Shown here one piece after another: positions 8,711 to 17,857 of a DNA stretch of 60,841 bases (positions within the stretch are counted from its first letter, which is position 1; each line of letters starts with the position of its first letter). The translations under genes and the position numbers were made by a program. The DNA lies in NCBI GenBank assembly GCA_945871425.1, contig CAMBVS010000019.1, forward strand, positions 1 to 60,841. The letters run 5' to 3'. The notes beneath the pieces were generated by a model that was given only the letters and a program-made list of their open reading frames with translations, was not told where the DNA came from and did not search any database. This stretch comes from Rhizobium sp. Q54. GTDB lineage: Bacteria > Pseudomonadota > Alphaproteobacteria > SHVZ01.

Positions 8711-10870
8711 ATGCATTTGAACTTGTTTAATATCTCGCGGGAGGGATTGCCCGACGCTGGCGAAGTTCGTGCCGCCCAGATGGCGAGCTTCGCCAGCCTG
8801 ACACGCGTGAACGCCCTCGTCACCGTGACCACCGCGTTCTTCGTCGCCGCACTCTTGTGGCCTGTCGCCCCCCATTCCTGGATCGCTGCGTGGGCCGGCG
8901 CCCTGATCGGCCTTTCGGCGATGGTGATCTATCGAGAAATGCGACGTGGCCCGAGGCCGCCAAGACGCAGCGTCAGCGTCCGCGGCCCTCGACGGGCTAC
9001 TGTCTGGGCAGCCGTTTCCGGCGTGCTGTGGGGCAGCGGCGCCATCTTCCTGCCGGTGGTGCCGAGCCTGCAGCAGCTGGCGCTGATCATCGTTATCGGC
9101 GCAATGGCCGCTGGCGCTTCGTCGACTCTCGGTGCGATCCCGTTGGCGGCAACGCTCTTCATTTTCGGCGCCCTGGTTCCGCCGGCGGCCTATTTCGCCC
9201 TTCAAGGCGAGCCGGTCTATTTCGCGCTCTCGGCGCTGGCGATGGTCATGGCATTCGGCATGGTCGCCTCGACGCGGATTGTCTACTTCTCGTTCATCGA
9301 GGCGTTGAGAGCAAAGCAAGCCAACACCGAGCTCCTCCAGCAGATTCGAGCGGAGCGCCAGGATTGGCTCGATGTCTCCGGTACGACCGAGGCTTTCGCC
9401 TTGTTCGACGCCGAGAACCGTCTCCTGCTCTGGAACGAGGCCTATCGGCGGCTCTTCGACCTGCCCGAGGGCCTGCTCGGTCGCGGCATGGATCGCCAGG
9501 AGCTGGTCCGCAAAGGTGCGGTTCCCGTCGAGGTGGCCGAAGGACATGTCGCCATCGACGACTGGGTCGATCGGCAGATGCATCTTCCGGATACGCCGGA
9601 CCGGGCCACGGTCGATCTTCTGACAACGCGGCGGTGGATACGCAGCCATGCGCGACGCACGTCGGCCGGACGCGTGATCGCGATCCATGTCGACGTGACC
9701 GAGATCAAGTTCGCCGAGGAACAGCTGCTCCAGTCGCGGAAGATGGAGTCGATCGGCCAGCTGACCGGCGGCATCGCGCACGACTTCAACAACCAGCTCG
9801 GCGTGATCATGGGCAATCTTTCCCTGCTCGAGGAACACGTGGCGACCGACCCTGCCGCGCGGAAGTTTATCGAGGCGGCATTGTACGCGGCGAAGCACAG
9901 CGCCGAGCTGACTCGGAGCCTGCTCGCCTTCGCGCGCCGCCAGCCGCTCAGACCCAGGATCATCGATATCGGCGAGTTCATCGCCGAATGCGTGCGTCTG
10001 ATTGACCGAACCCTCGGCGAAGACATCGAAATCAAGCTCAGCAGACAACCGGGAACGTCGTCCGTCCTGGTCGACGAGGCGCAGCTCAGCGCCTGCATCA
10101 TCAACCTCGCGAACAATGCGCGCGATGCGATGCCACAAGGCGGCACGCTGACGATCTCCGTGCGCGACGTCGACCTGGACAAGGACTACGCGGCGCTGCA
10201 CCCGGAGGTCGCAGACGGACACTATGTCGCGATCGAGGTCTCCGACACTGGGACCGGGATGACGCCAGAAGCGCTGGGAAAAGCTTTCGAGCCGTTCTTC
10301 ACGACCAAGGAGGTCGGGAAAGGAACGGGCCTCGGCCTCAGCATGGTACACGGGTTCGTGAAGCAATCAGCCGGGCATGTCGAGATCCGGAGCGAGATCG
10401 GCCGGGGGACTACGGTGCGGATCTATCTGCCGCGCGTGGCGGAGCAGCGCACGACGAAGGCGCTGGCATCCGGCGAGCCGGCAAAGCCCGCAGGAGGTAG
10501 CGAGACCGTTCTGATGGTCGAGGAAAACGAGGGGGTCCGGCAAATCGTGGCGACCCAGCTTGCCGGCCTCGGCTATCGAGTGCTCGAAGCCGGAAAGGGC
10601 TGGGAGGCGCTTGCGATCCTAGAACGACCGGGCCAGGTGATCGACTTGTTGTTTACCGACATCGTCATGCCAGGCGGGATGGACGGATACGAGCTGGCCC
10701 GGGCTGCGGTCGAGCGGCAGCCGGATCTCAAGGTTCTGCTGACGTCGGGCTTCCCCGGCCAGCAGCCCGAGGCCGCCGGAGAGCGCGGGACCGATCTTCC
10801 CCTGCTCTCGAAGCCCTACAACCGGGACGATCTCGCCCGGGCGATCCGGGCGGCATTGCATCCAGCCTGA
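8711..10870 (+). CDS. Membrane hybrid histidine kinase (PAS, HisKA, HATPase, receiver)
   Basis: 719 residues from the ATG at 8711; an in-frame GTG at 8612 would add 33 unconserved residues. Five to six hydrophobic segments in the first 195 residues form a membrane sensor. Next come a PAS-7-like domain (DWLDVSGTTEAFALFDAENR), an H-box GGIAHDFNNQLGVIMGN with the phospho-accepting His at about residue 357, and an HATPase with N box NLANNARDAM, G1 DTGTGM and GTGLGLSM. The C-terminal receiver has the phospho-acceptor in LLFTDIVMPG and the lysine in LLSKPY. The receiver's metal-binding acidic pair reads E-E (VLMVEENEG) instead of the usual E/D-D. No separate response regulator is adjacent, so output is probably by phosphorelay to an unlinked partner. 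Signal unknown. Confidence 0.92.
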   Translation: MHLNLFNISREGLPDAGEVRAAQMASFASLTRVNALVTVTTAFFVAALLWPVAPHSWIAAWAGALIGLSAMVIYREMRRGPRPPRRSVSVRGPRRATVWAAVSGVLWGSGAIFLPVVPSLQQLALIIVIGAMAAGASSTLGAIPLAATLFIFGALVPPAAYFALQGEPVYFALSALAMVMAFGMVASTRIVYFSFIEALRAKQANTELLQQIRAERQDWLDVSGTTEAFALFDAENRLLLWNEAYRRLFDLPEGLLGRGMDRQELVRKGAVPVEVAEGHVAIDDWVDRQMHLPDTPDRATVDLLTTRRWIRSHARRTSAGRVIAIHVDVTEIKFAEEQLLQSRKMESIGQLTGGIAHDFNNQLGVIMGNLSLLEEHVATDPAARKFIEAALYAAKHSAELTRSLLAFARRQPLRPRIIDIGEFIAECVRLIDRTLGEDIEIKLSRQPGTSSVLVDEAQLSACIINLANNARDAMPQGGTLTISVRDVDLDKDYAALHPEVADGHYVAIEVSDTGTGMTPEALGKAFEPFFTTKEVGKGTGLGLSMVHGFVKQSAGHVEIRSEIGRGTTVRIYLPRVAEQRTTKALASGEPAKPAGGSETVLMVEENEGVRQIVATQLAGLGYRVLEAGKGWEALAILERPGQVIDLLFTDIVMPGGMDGYELARAAVERQPDLKVLLTSGFPGQQPEAAGERGTDLPLLSKPYNRDDLARAIRAALHPA

Positions 10871-10879
10871 AAAAACCAC

Positions 10880-13012
10880 CTAGAAATTCGAGAAACGGCT
10901 GAGCGCGATCGTCCGTCCCTGCGGCAAGGTCAGCATCGCTGCTGTCGAGCTGCTGAAGCGGACCGAGATCCGGCCGATCACCGCCGCCGAGGTCGGGGCG
11001 CGGTAAGCACCGGTCATGGTCTGTCCGCCCGCGTAGAGCTGCAGGTCGCCGTCGAAGGCGGTGGCGCCCAGCATCGGTCCGCTGCTCACATACCACACCG
11101 GCCGCCCGGCGCCGTCGTAGAGAAAGCCGGCCATGAACAGATTCGTGCCCTGGACCTCGAAGAACCAGCCGGTGCCGGACTCGGCAGCGTTCCACCACCA
11201 GCCGGTCTCGGGCGCGCCGCTCTGGGGGTCACGGACGATCTGGCCGTCGATGGCGAAGCGCTGGATGGGAACGCTGCCACCTGGCCACTCGAGGGTACCG
11301 GCGATGGGCGAGCTGAAGGAGAGCGTCGCCGTTCCGGCGGCTCCCACGAGTTGGGGCGCCTGGTAGTCGCCGGTCAGGGTCTGCCCGGAGCCGAACCTTG
11401 CCAGCGTGCCGGTCAATGTTGAGCCGCTCTGCGCCCCGTTGGCGACGAACCAGAGCGGCGTGCCGTCGGTGTCGTAGAGGAAGGAGGCGAAGTAGAAGCG
11501 TCCCTGCCGGGTCTCCAGCGAGAAGCCGCGGCCAGGCTCGCTCGGGTTCCACCACCAGCCGGTGGCCGGGGTGACGCACGTCGCGCAGACCGCGGCAAGC
11601 GCGCCCGCCACATCGAGCCGCTTGACCGAATAGGTGTAGGTCTGGCTCGAACCAGCGACCGTGAGGCTGAGCGAGCGGCCACCGGTGCGAAGGCCGGCGA
11701 CGAGATCGCCGACGGTGGCGGTCTGATTGGCCTGGCGCAGGACGGCGATTGCGCCGGCGACATGAGGGGTCGCCATCGAGGTTCCGGTGGCATAGCCGTA
11801 GCCGCCGCCTAGAACCGACGACCGGATCGATGCGCCCGGCGCCATCAGCGTGATGAAGCTCGCGATGTTGGACGGCATGAACAGCGCATCGGCGTTGGTC
11901 GTACTGCCGACGGAGACGGCCGAGGAGACACAGCCGGGCTCGCTGACGGCGTTGACGTAGCCGTCATTGCCCGACGCGATGACCGTCGCGGTGCCGACCG
12001 CGCGCAACGCGTCGATCGCCCGCTTGGTCGTCTGGTTGGCGAGATCGCAGCTCGCCTGCGAGGTATGGACCGAGCCGCCCAGGCTCATGTTGACGGCGGC
12101 GATCGTATAGGTGCCGCGGAGCTGGAGCACATAGTCGAGGGCGCGGAGCTGGTCCGACGTGTAGGAGAGCGCGCAGCCCGAGGAGTTGCCGCAGAGGCTG
12201 CTGTCGGTGAAGTGGCTGAACACCTGGATCGCGATGATCGAGGCCACCTTGGCGACGCCGGCGAAGCTGGCCGACTGGTAACCGGCCGCGATCCCCGCCA
12301 CATGGGTCCCGTGGAAGCACTCGGACGTGCCGCACGGCGCCGCGGCGCCGGTGCCGATCTGGCTGCTGGCCCCGTTCGGGCACAAGCTGACGGCGCTCTG
12401 GGTGGCGAAGGTCGTCGAGAAGCAGGCTTCATGGACGACCCGGCCGCCGAAGAAGGGATGGGTGCGGTCGACGCCGGTATCGAGGATGGCGACGGCGACG
12501 CCCTGGCCGTCATAGCCCAGGCTCCAGGCCGTCGGCCCCTGGACCAGCGGCACCGAGGTCGAGAGATCGGGCTTGGCGAGGCGGTCCTCCTCGACGGACT
12601 CGACCTCGGGATCCGTCATCAGGCTCGCCAGCGAGGCGGCGTCGGCCTCCATCGCCACCGCCGGCAACGAGCGGAACGCGTGCCAGCCGGGCATGCTGTG
12701 GCCGCGGTTCCAAAGGCGGGTGGCGAGACGTGCCTGGGTTCCGGCGATCACCGGGGCTCCCGCAGCGACCGGCGCCCCCACCCTGTCGGCGCGAAATCTG
12801 GCGATGACCCGGAGGTTACGGGCATGAATCCGATCAGGGAGAGCCGAAGGCGGAGCCGGTGCGGCCAGGGACGGCGGCGACGGTGCGTCGGTCGCCCGGT
12901 CCGGGGCGTCGGATTGGGCCTGGCTCGGCGCAGCGGCGAGGAGAAGAGCAAGCGCGGCCACCAACGGGCAAACACGGCGACGCATCAGGGCGAACCACCC
13001 AAGCAGAGACAT
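10880..13012 (-). CDS. Secreted S8 (subtilisin) protease with duplicated Trp-rich C-terminal module
   Basis: 710 residues. A signal peptide (ending ...PSQAQ, near residue 34) and a propeptide of about 100 residues precede the subtilase domain. The triad is intact: Asp178 (AVAILDTGVD), His234 (HGTHVAGIAAG) and Ser412 (GTSMATPHVAG). The catalytic domain contains several cysteines, suggesting disulphides and an extracytoplasmic site. From about residue 485 two modules of roughly 110 residues follow, each starting TGWWWNP/TGWWWNA-x-E-x-G-x-G and containing F.YD..G.P.W(F/Y)V and a GQT(L/M)TG.Y strand. They are presumably beta-rich binding modules. The ATG at 13012 was chosen for the signal peptide; ATG at 12985 is possible. 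The gene converges with the kinase, 9 bases apart. Confidence 0.92.
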   Translation of the reverse strand: MSLLGWFALMRRRVCPLVAALALLLAAAPSQAQSDAPDRATDAPSPPSLAAPAPPSALPDRIHARNLRVIARFRADRVGAPVAAGAPVIAGTQARLATRLWNRGHSMPGWHAFRSLPAVAMEADAASLASLMTDPEVESVEEDRLAKPDLSTSVPLVQGPTAWSLGYDGQGVAVAILDTGVDRTHPFFGGRVVHEACFSTTFATQSAVSLCPNGASSQIGTGAAAPCGTSECFHGTHVAGIAAGYQSASFAGVAKVASIIAIQVFSHFTDSSLCGNSSGCALSYTSDQLRALDYVLQLRGTYTIAAVNMSLGGSVHTSQASCDLANQTTKRAIDALRAVGTATVIASGNDGYVNAVSEPGCVSSAVSVGSTTNADALFMPSNIASFITLMAPGASIRSSVLGGGYGYATGTSMATPHVAGAIAVLRQANQTATVGDLVAGLRTGGRSLSLTVAGSSQTYTYSVKRLDVAGALAAVCATCVTPATGWWWNPSEPGRGFSLETRQGRFYFASFLYDTDGTPLWFVANGAQSGSTLTGTLARFGSGQTLTGDYQAPQLVGAAGTATLSFSSPIAGTLEWPGGSVPIQRFAIDGQIVRDPQSGAPETGWWWNAAESGTGWFFEVQGTNLFMAGFLYDGAGRPVWYVSSGPMLGATAFDGDLQLYAGGQTMTGAYRAPTSAAVIGRISVRFSSSTAAMLTLPQGRTIALSRFSNF

Positions 13013-13600
13013 CGGACCACCCAAGATGAACGACCGACTCCGACCCGCTCCCCTCGTTTCCCCCCGGTCCGAGGCCGGCGCCTCGGTGACAAAGCTGCCA
13101 GTTCCGTTACCTGATGGCGATAATAGTGAGCGCAAAGACGTTAGTGGGCGGAATTGCGTCAAGGTTCATCCGGCTGGGGAGAGCCGCGCAGATTTTCCGA
13201 GGCTCACGTCGGGTATCCCTCCCCGCCGAAGCCGGCTCAGCCCATCCGGCAACTCGCTCTCACCCTCATCCGCCTGGCGGACGTCGATCGCGAAGCGTCT
13301 CGGTCGCTTCGTCGAATGGCCAGCTGAGCCGCCTCTTTGCCGTCGCTCGGCGCTCGATCCGCAGACCCCCGTCTCCGGTCGCGACTCTCGCCTGCGGCCA
13401 GATGACGGCCTGCGACCCGACCGATCCCGGGGGCTGCGGGCAAGACGACGAGCCTGGCTATGTCCTTCGCGGCACTCCTGAGGGCCAAAGGGTGAGCGGG
13501 ACGAAGGAGACCCAGGCTCATCCTGCAGAACGACATTCCCGCGCGGTCCCGGCTGGCATAGCATCCCCGGTTAGTCGAGACACAAAGGGAGGAAGCCACA
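13013..13600. other. 588-base divergent intergenic stretch
   Basis: Lies between the start of the S8 protease (minus) and the start of the solute-binding protein gene (plus), so promoters for both should be here. Open frames crossing it have no recognisable domain and composition unlike proteins (Arg/Ser/Pro-rich), so none is annotated. A strong ribosome-binding site (GGGAGGA, 13589-13595) belongs to the downstream gene. I see no tRNA, IS end or convincing repeat. Confidence 0.45.
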
Positions 13601-15178
13601 ATGCGCTCGCTGGGATTCTTGCGGTATGCCGGCGTCATCGCCGCCGCGCTTCTGATACCGAGCTTCGCCTCGGCACAGGGCAACAACCGGATTCTGAAGA
13701 TGGTCCCGCACGCCGACCTCAAGGTGACGGACGCCCACTTCACCACCGCGACCATCACCAACGATCACGCAATGATGGTCTACGACATGCTGTTCGCCTG
13801 GGACTCGAAGCTGGCGGCCAAGCCGCAGATGGTCGGAAACCACACACTCTCGGCGGACAAGCTCAAGCACACCTTCACGCTCCGCCCGGGCCTCGCCTTC
13901 CATGACGGCTCGAAGGTCACGACCAAGGACGTGATCCCGTCGATCAAGCGCTGGATGCTGCGCGACTCCGCCGGCCAGAAGCTGAACGAGTTAACCGCCT
14001 CCATCGACGCGGTCGACGACAACACCTTCACGCTGACGCTGAAGGAGCCCTACGGCCTCGTGCTGTTCACGCTGGCGTCCACGGCCGGCAGCATTCCCGC
14101 GATCATGCCCGAGGCGGCGGCGAAGACCGAAGCGTTCACCGCTCACAACAACACCATCGGCTCCGGCCCGTTCAAATACGTGGCGGCGGAACTCGTTTCC
14201 GGCTCGAAGGTCGTCTACGCCAAGAACGACGCCTATGTGCCGAGAAGCGAGGCGGCCGACGGTCTCGCCGGCGGCCGCGTCGTCAAGGTCGACCGGGTCG
14301 AATGGACCTCCATGCCGGATCCCGCCGTCGCCGTTGCGGCGCTGGGCGCAGGCGAGGTCGACATGATCGAGGCGATCAACAACGACCAGAAGGCGATCTT
14401 GCTGAAGAACCCGAATGTCCAGGTCGAAGCCCTCTCGAAGGCGGGATGGTACGGGCTGCTGCGCCCGAACCATCTGCATCCGCCCTTCAATCATCCGAAG
14501 GCACGTCAGGCGCTGGCCATGATGATCGACCAGCAAGAATATATGCAGGCGGCCTTCGGCGGCGGCGAGAGCTGCTTCTCGTTCTTCACCTGCGGCAGCC
14601 CGAACGGCACCCAGGCGGGTGCCGAGCCCTACATGAAGCCGAACTACGAGAAGGCGAAGCAGCTCCTGAAGGAGGCCGGCTACAACGGCGAGAAGATCGT
14701 GCTGCTGGGCGCCGGCGACCTCTTCCACCACAACGCCGTCGCCCAGGTCACCACCGAGAACCTGAAGAAGATCGGGATCAACGTCGACCTGCAGATGTCC
14801 GACTGGGGCGCGGTGATCACCCGCCGCGGCAACAAGTCCAACCCCTACCAGGGCGGCTATCACATCTTCCAGACCTTCTCCGACGGCATCGGCGGCATGT
14901 CGCCCTTGACCAACATCAGCGTCGGCAGCGGCTGCGACGGCAAGAACTGGTTCGGCTGGCCCTGCGACGAAGAGGCGGAGAAGCTCCGCAACCAGTATCT
15001 CCGCGCCACCACCGAGGCCGACCAGCTGAAGACCCTGGAAGCCCTGCACAAGCGGCTCTGGGAATCCATCCCCTACGTTCCGCTCGGCAAGTACGAGCGG
15101 CTCGCCGCCTGGCGGAAGAACCTCGACGGCGTGCTCCGCACCAACGTGCTGGCGCTCTGGAACATCGAGAAGAAGTAG
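13601..15178 (+). CDS. ABC transporter periplasmic solute-binding protein, family 5
   Basis: 525 residues with a signal peptide (residues 1 to about 25, ...SFASA). Family 5 (peptide/nickel/opine type) features are present: the opening strand, HTFTLRPGLAFHDGSKVTTKDVIPSIKRW near residue 85, and the later KARQALAMMIDQQEYM helix. It captures a small solute in the periplasm and delivers it to an inner-membrane permease. It has no permease beside it on its own strand. The opposing operon at 25-21 kb carries a full permease set with its own binding protein, so this second receptor may serve the same transporter with another ligand. The solute cannot be inferred. A GGGAGGA ribosome-binding site precedes the ATG. 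Confidence 0.93.
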   Translation: MRSLGFLRYAGVIAAALLIPSFASAQGNNRILKMVPHADLKVTDAHFTTATITNDHAMMVYDMLFAWDSKLAAKPQMVGNHTLSADKLKHTFTLRPGLAFHDGSKVTTKDVIPSIKRWMLRDSAGQKLNELTASIDAVDDNTFTLTLKEPYGLVLFTLASTAGSIPAIMPEAAAKTEAFTAHNNTIGSGPFKYVAAELVSGSKVVYAKNDAYVPRSEAADGLAGGRVVKVDRVEWTSMPDPAVAVAALGAGEVDMIEAINNDQKAILLKNPNVQVEALSKAGWYGLLRPNHLHPPFNHPKARQALAMMIDQQEYMQAAFGGGESCFSFFTCGSPNGTQAGAEPYMKPNYEKAKQLLKEAGYNGEKIVLLGAGDLFHHNAVAQVTTENLKKIGINVDLQMSDWGAVITRRGNKSNPYQGGYHIFQTFSDGIGGMSPLTNISVGSGCDGKNWFGWPCDEEAEKLRNQYLRATTEADQLKTLEALHKRLWESIPYVPLGKYERLAAWRKNLDGVLRTNVLALWNIEKK

Positions 15179-15185
15179 ACGTCGC

Positions 15186-15215
15186 CGCCCCTTCCCGCTC
15201 CTGCGGGAGGGGGCG
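15186..15215. terminator. Stem-loop between convergent genes
   Basis: A 13-bp GC-rich stem (CGCCCCTTCCCGC / GCGGGAGGGGGCG, one G-T pair) with a TCCT loop. It lies between the ends of the solute-binding protein gene and the alginate-lyase-like gene. There is no T-tract on either strand, so it may act as a bidirectional transcript end or as an mRNA-stabilising structure. Confidence 0.6.
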
Positions 15216-15217
15216 CC

Positions 15218-16273
15218 TCATTGGAGCGGGACCAGCAGCTCGAGCCATGCGTCCTGCCAGGCCTCGGTGCGCATCGCCTGCGCGGTTTCCGCAAAGCGGG
15301 AGTCGAGACGCGCGGCGAGCGCCATCGCGGTCCGTGCCTTCTTCGGATCGAACTTTCCCTCGAACCCTTTGACGCCAGCGTCGCGGCGGGTGCGATCGAA
15401 GGCGATGCGGGTGTTGGCAAATTCCTGGTGGGTGCGCCTGCCCGCCGCGTAGGGCTCGAGCCAGGCCAGCGCGCGCGTCAGGGCATGATTGGCGTCGCCC
15501 AGCCAGTCATGGCCGTGCTGGCGCGCGGCGAGTGCCGCGGTCGACAGAGGCTCCAGGTCGTAGACGACGTAGTGGATCGCGTCACGCAGCTCGAAATCGA
15601 CGGTGCTGCCGTCGGCGCGGATGTTGGCGCGAAGCTGAGAAACATAAGCCGCATGCGCCTCGGCGATCAACGCCGGATCGCCGAGGGCGAAGGCCGCCAA
15701 CACGATGAGCTTCACGCGGTGGCTGTTCCAGTTGTTGGTCGCAGTTTGTCCCTTGAGCGGGTGGTCGAGGTAGCCGCGGGAAAAGGCCTGCAGCATCCGC
15801 CCATACCCGACCTCGAGGCCGCCGCGGCGATCAGCGGCGATCAGGTCCCATGCAATCATCAGCGCAGCGAAGCCGGTCTCGTCGATCGGATTGAAGGTGA
15901 CCTGGTAGGTCGCGATCCACGCCCCGATCAGCCGCATTGCGGCGTCCGCATATCGCACGTCGCCGGTGATGCGCGCCGCCAAGGCTAGATCGCGGGCCGC
16001 TGGGAAGTCGCGAAGCGCCTCCAAGCTCTGATCGTAGATGCCTTGCCCCGGCAGCGTTCCCTCCACATGGACGCGGGCCATTGCGTGCGGTGGGCGACTA
16101 AGGTGTCGGTCGGCGCTGCGCAATAGGGCGGCGCGGGTCGGGCTCGCCGGCAAAGACGATAGGGCGGCGGCCGTGGCTGGCGGCACCAGCGCAAATCCGC
16201 GCGGGTACGGCTCGCCGGCAAGGGCCGGCGCGGCGATCAACGCTACGGCGACGGCGAACGCGACGGCGCGCAT
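15218..16273 (-). CDS. Alginate lyase family protein (PL5-like helical barrel), secreted
   Basis: 351 residues with a signal peptide (to about residue 19, ...APALAG). The body is an all-helical barrel of the alginate-lyase family: AMARVHVEGTLPG, NPIDETGFAALMIAWDLI, then TATNNWNSHRVKLIVLAA, which carries the Asn-Asn-Trp-Asn-x-His active-site signature, and later EFANTRIAFD. The family cleaves polyuronates by beta-elimination in the periplasm, but many members act on other polymers or have no known substrate. It is the last gene of the ten-gene operon; its ATG overlaps the upstream stop (TGATG). No uronate-metabolism genes are nearby, so alginate itself is not assured as the substrate. Confidence 0.82.
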   Translation of the reverse strand: MRAVAFAVAVALIAAPALAGEPYPRGFALVPPATAAALSSLPASPTRAALLRSADRHLSRPPHAMARVHVEGTLPGQGIYDQSLEALRDFPAARDLALAARITGDVRYADAAMRLIGAWIATYQVTFNPIDETGFAALMIAWDLIAADRRGGLEVGYGRMLQAFSRGYLDHPLKGQTATNNWNSHRVKLIVLAAFALGDPALIAEAHAAYVSQLRANIRADGSTVDFELRDAIHYVVYDLEPLSTAALAARQHGHDWLGDANHALTRALAWLEPYAAGRRTHQEFANTRIAFDRTRRDAGVKGFEGKFDPKKARTAMALAARLDSRFAETAQAMRTEAWQDAWLELLVPLQ

Positions 16274-17841
16274 CAGCTCCCGCCGAGCGGCGCCCCGCCG
16301 AGCAGCGACATCACCCGCTCCTTGACCAGCTTGCGGTCGGTCTTGGCGGCACCATTCAGCGGCAGTGTGTCGTCGAAGAAGATCCGCCGCGGATGCGCAT
16401 AGGCCGGGCCGTTCTTCAGGCAGAAGGCCTTGAGGGCCGCCTCGTCGAGTTCGATGCCCTTGGCCTTCACCACCAGCGCCACCGGCGCCTCGCCCTTCAC
16501 CTGGTGCGGCACCGGCACGACGGAGACGTCGGCGACGCCGGGATGCTTCAGCATCAGGTTCTCGACCTCGAGCGGATAGACGTTCTCGCCGCCGCAGTTG
16601 AACATGTCGTCGGTGCGGCCCTTGAAATAGAAGAAGCCCTGCTCGTCCTTGGCGAAGAGGTCGCCGGTCTTGAGCCAGCCGTCGACGATCCGCTGCCTGT
16701 TGACCTCGGGCAGCTTGTAATAGCCGGGCGTGACGCCAGGGTTCTTGACCCATAGCTCGCCATAGCCCGGATGCTCCCTTCCGTCGGTGCCGACCAGCTT
16801 CACCTCGCCTTCGGGCCAGGCGACGCCGCAACTTCCATGCGGCACCTTCCGGCCGTCCAACGGTCCGCCGATCATCACCGGACCGCCCTCGGTCAGGCCG
16901 TAGCTCTCGGCGACGGGAATCCCGAAGGCCTCCTCGACCGCGTCCATCAGCTCCTTCGGCGTCGGCGCCGAGCCGATCTTCAGCGACTTGAGCGAGGAGA
17001 AGTCCAGGCTCTTGATCAGGTCCTTCTGCTGCAGCAGCAGCGTGAAGACGGCCGGCACGCCGCCGGCATGGGTGCACTTGTACCTCGACAGCGTCTCGAG
17101 GAACCGCCGCGGCTCGAAGCCCGGCAGGATCACCACCGAGCCGCCCGAGTTCAGCATGGGCTTGATCGCGCCGGCCATCGCATTCTTGTGATAGAGCGGC
17201 ACTGCGGCGAGCGACCGCCAGCTCGCCTCGTAGGGCCAGTACTTGTCGACGGCGCGGATCCACCAGAGCTGGCCGGCATGGGTCAGGACGACGCCCTTCG
17301 GCCGGCCGGTCGAGCCCGAGGTATAGGGCTGGAACGACGGATGATCGTCCGGCAACTCGGGCGGATCGAAGCTGGCCGGCGTCGCCTGCAGCGCTTGTTC
17401 GTAATCGGTCCATCCGGCCGGGACAGGATCGAAGGCGAGCTTCACCTTGAGCCCCGCCTTGTCGACCAATCCAACCATGTGCGGGTTGGCCGACGGCTCC
17501 ACCACCGCGCCGACGCAGCCGGCGTTCTCGATGGTGAAGGCGAGCGTGTCGGCGCCGAGCTTGGTGTTCAGCGGCACCGGCACGATGCCGGCGCGCATGG
17601 CGCCGTACATCACCTCGACGAACTCGAAGCGGTTGCCGATCGACATGGCGATCCGATCGCCGGGCCTGAGGCCGAGCTTGGTGAGCAGCGCGGCGAAGCG
17701 GTCATGGCGCTCGTCCAGCTCGCGGTAGGTGACCTCGCGCGGACTCGCCGGCGAGAGGTCGATCAGCGCCGTCTTGTCGGGGAAGCGGCGGGCGGCCGGC
17801 CGGAAGTAGTAGCCGAGGTTATCGTCGAAGCGGTCGGTCAT
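16273..17841 (-). CDS. AMP-dependent acyl-CoA synthetase/ligase
   Basis: 522 residues, ANL superfamily. Signatures in order: the P-loop-like A3 motif YTSGSTGRPKG (near residue 173), the substrate region, A5 YGLTEGGP, A7 GWLKTGDLF, A8 RTDDMFNCGGENVYPLEVE and the A10 lysine in NGAAKTDRKLVKE. It adenylates a carboxylic acid and transfers it to CoA. The alternative start upstream lies in the preceding gene; ATG 17841 follows 16 bases after the flavoprotein stop and begins a conserved DDNLGYYF. Substrate unknown. Within the operon it would activate an acid released by the upstream hydrolases for CoA-dependent degradation. Confidence 0.92.
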   Translation of the reverse strand: MTDRFDDNLGYYFRPAARRFPDKTALIDLSPASPREVTYRELDERHDRFAALLTKLGLRPGDRIAMSIGNRFEFVEVMYGAMRAGIVPVPLNTKLGADTLAFTIENAGCVGAVVEPSANPHMVGLVDKAGLKVKLAFDPVPAGWTDYEQALQATPASFDPPELPDDHPSFQPYTSGSTGRPKGVVLTHAGQLWWIRAVDKYWPYEASWRSLAAVPLYHKNAMAGAIKPMLNSGGSVVILPGFEPRRFLETLSRYKCTHAGGVPAVFTLLLQQKDLIKSLDFSSLKSLKIGSAPTPKELMDAVEEAFGIPVAESYGLTEGGPVMIGGPLDGRKVPHGSCGVAWPEGEVKLVGTDGREHPGYGELWVKNPGVTPGYYKLPEVNRQRIVDGWLKTGDLFAKDEQGFFYFKGRTDDMFNCGGENVYPLEVENLMLKHPGVADVSVVPVPHQVKGEAPVALVVKAKGIELDEAALKAFCLKNGPAYAHPRRIFFDDTLPLNGAAKTDRKLVKERVMSLLGGAPLGGS

Positions 17842-17857
17842 GGCTAAGCGCTCCCGT

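Noticed and set aside
13114..13905. Open frame crossing the gap before the solute-binding protein gene
   Set aside because: Arg/Ser/Pro-rich, no family resemblance, and it runs into a strong gene in another frame.
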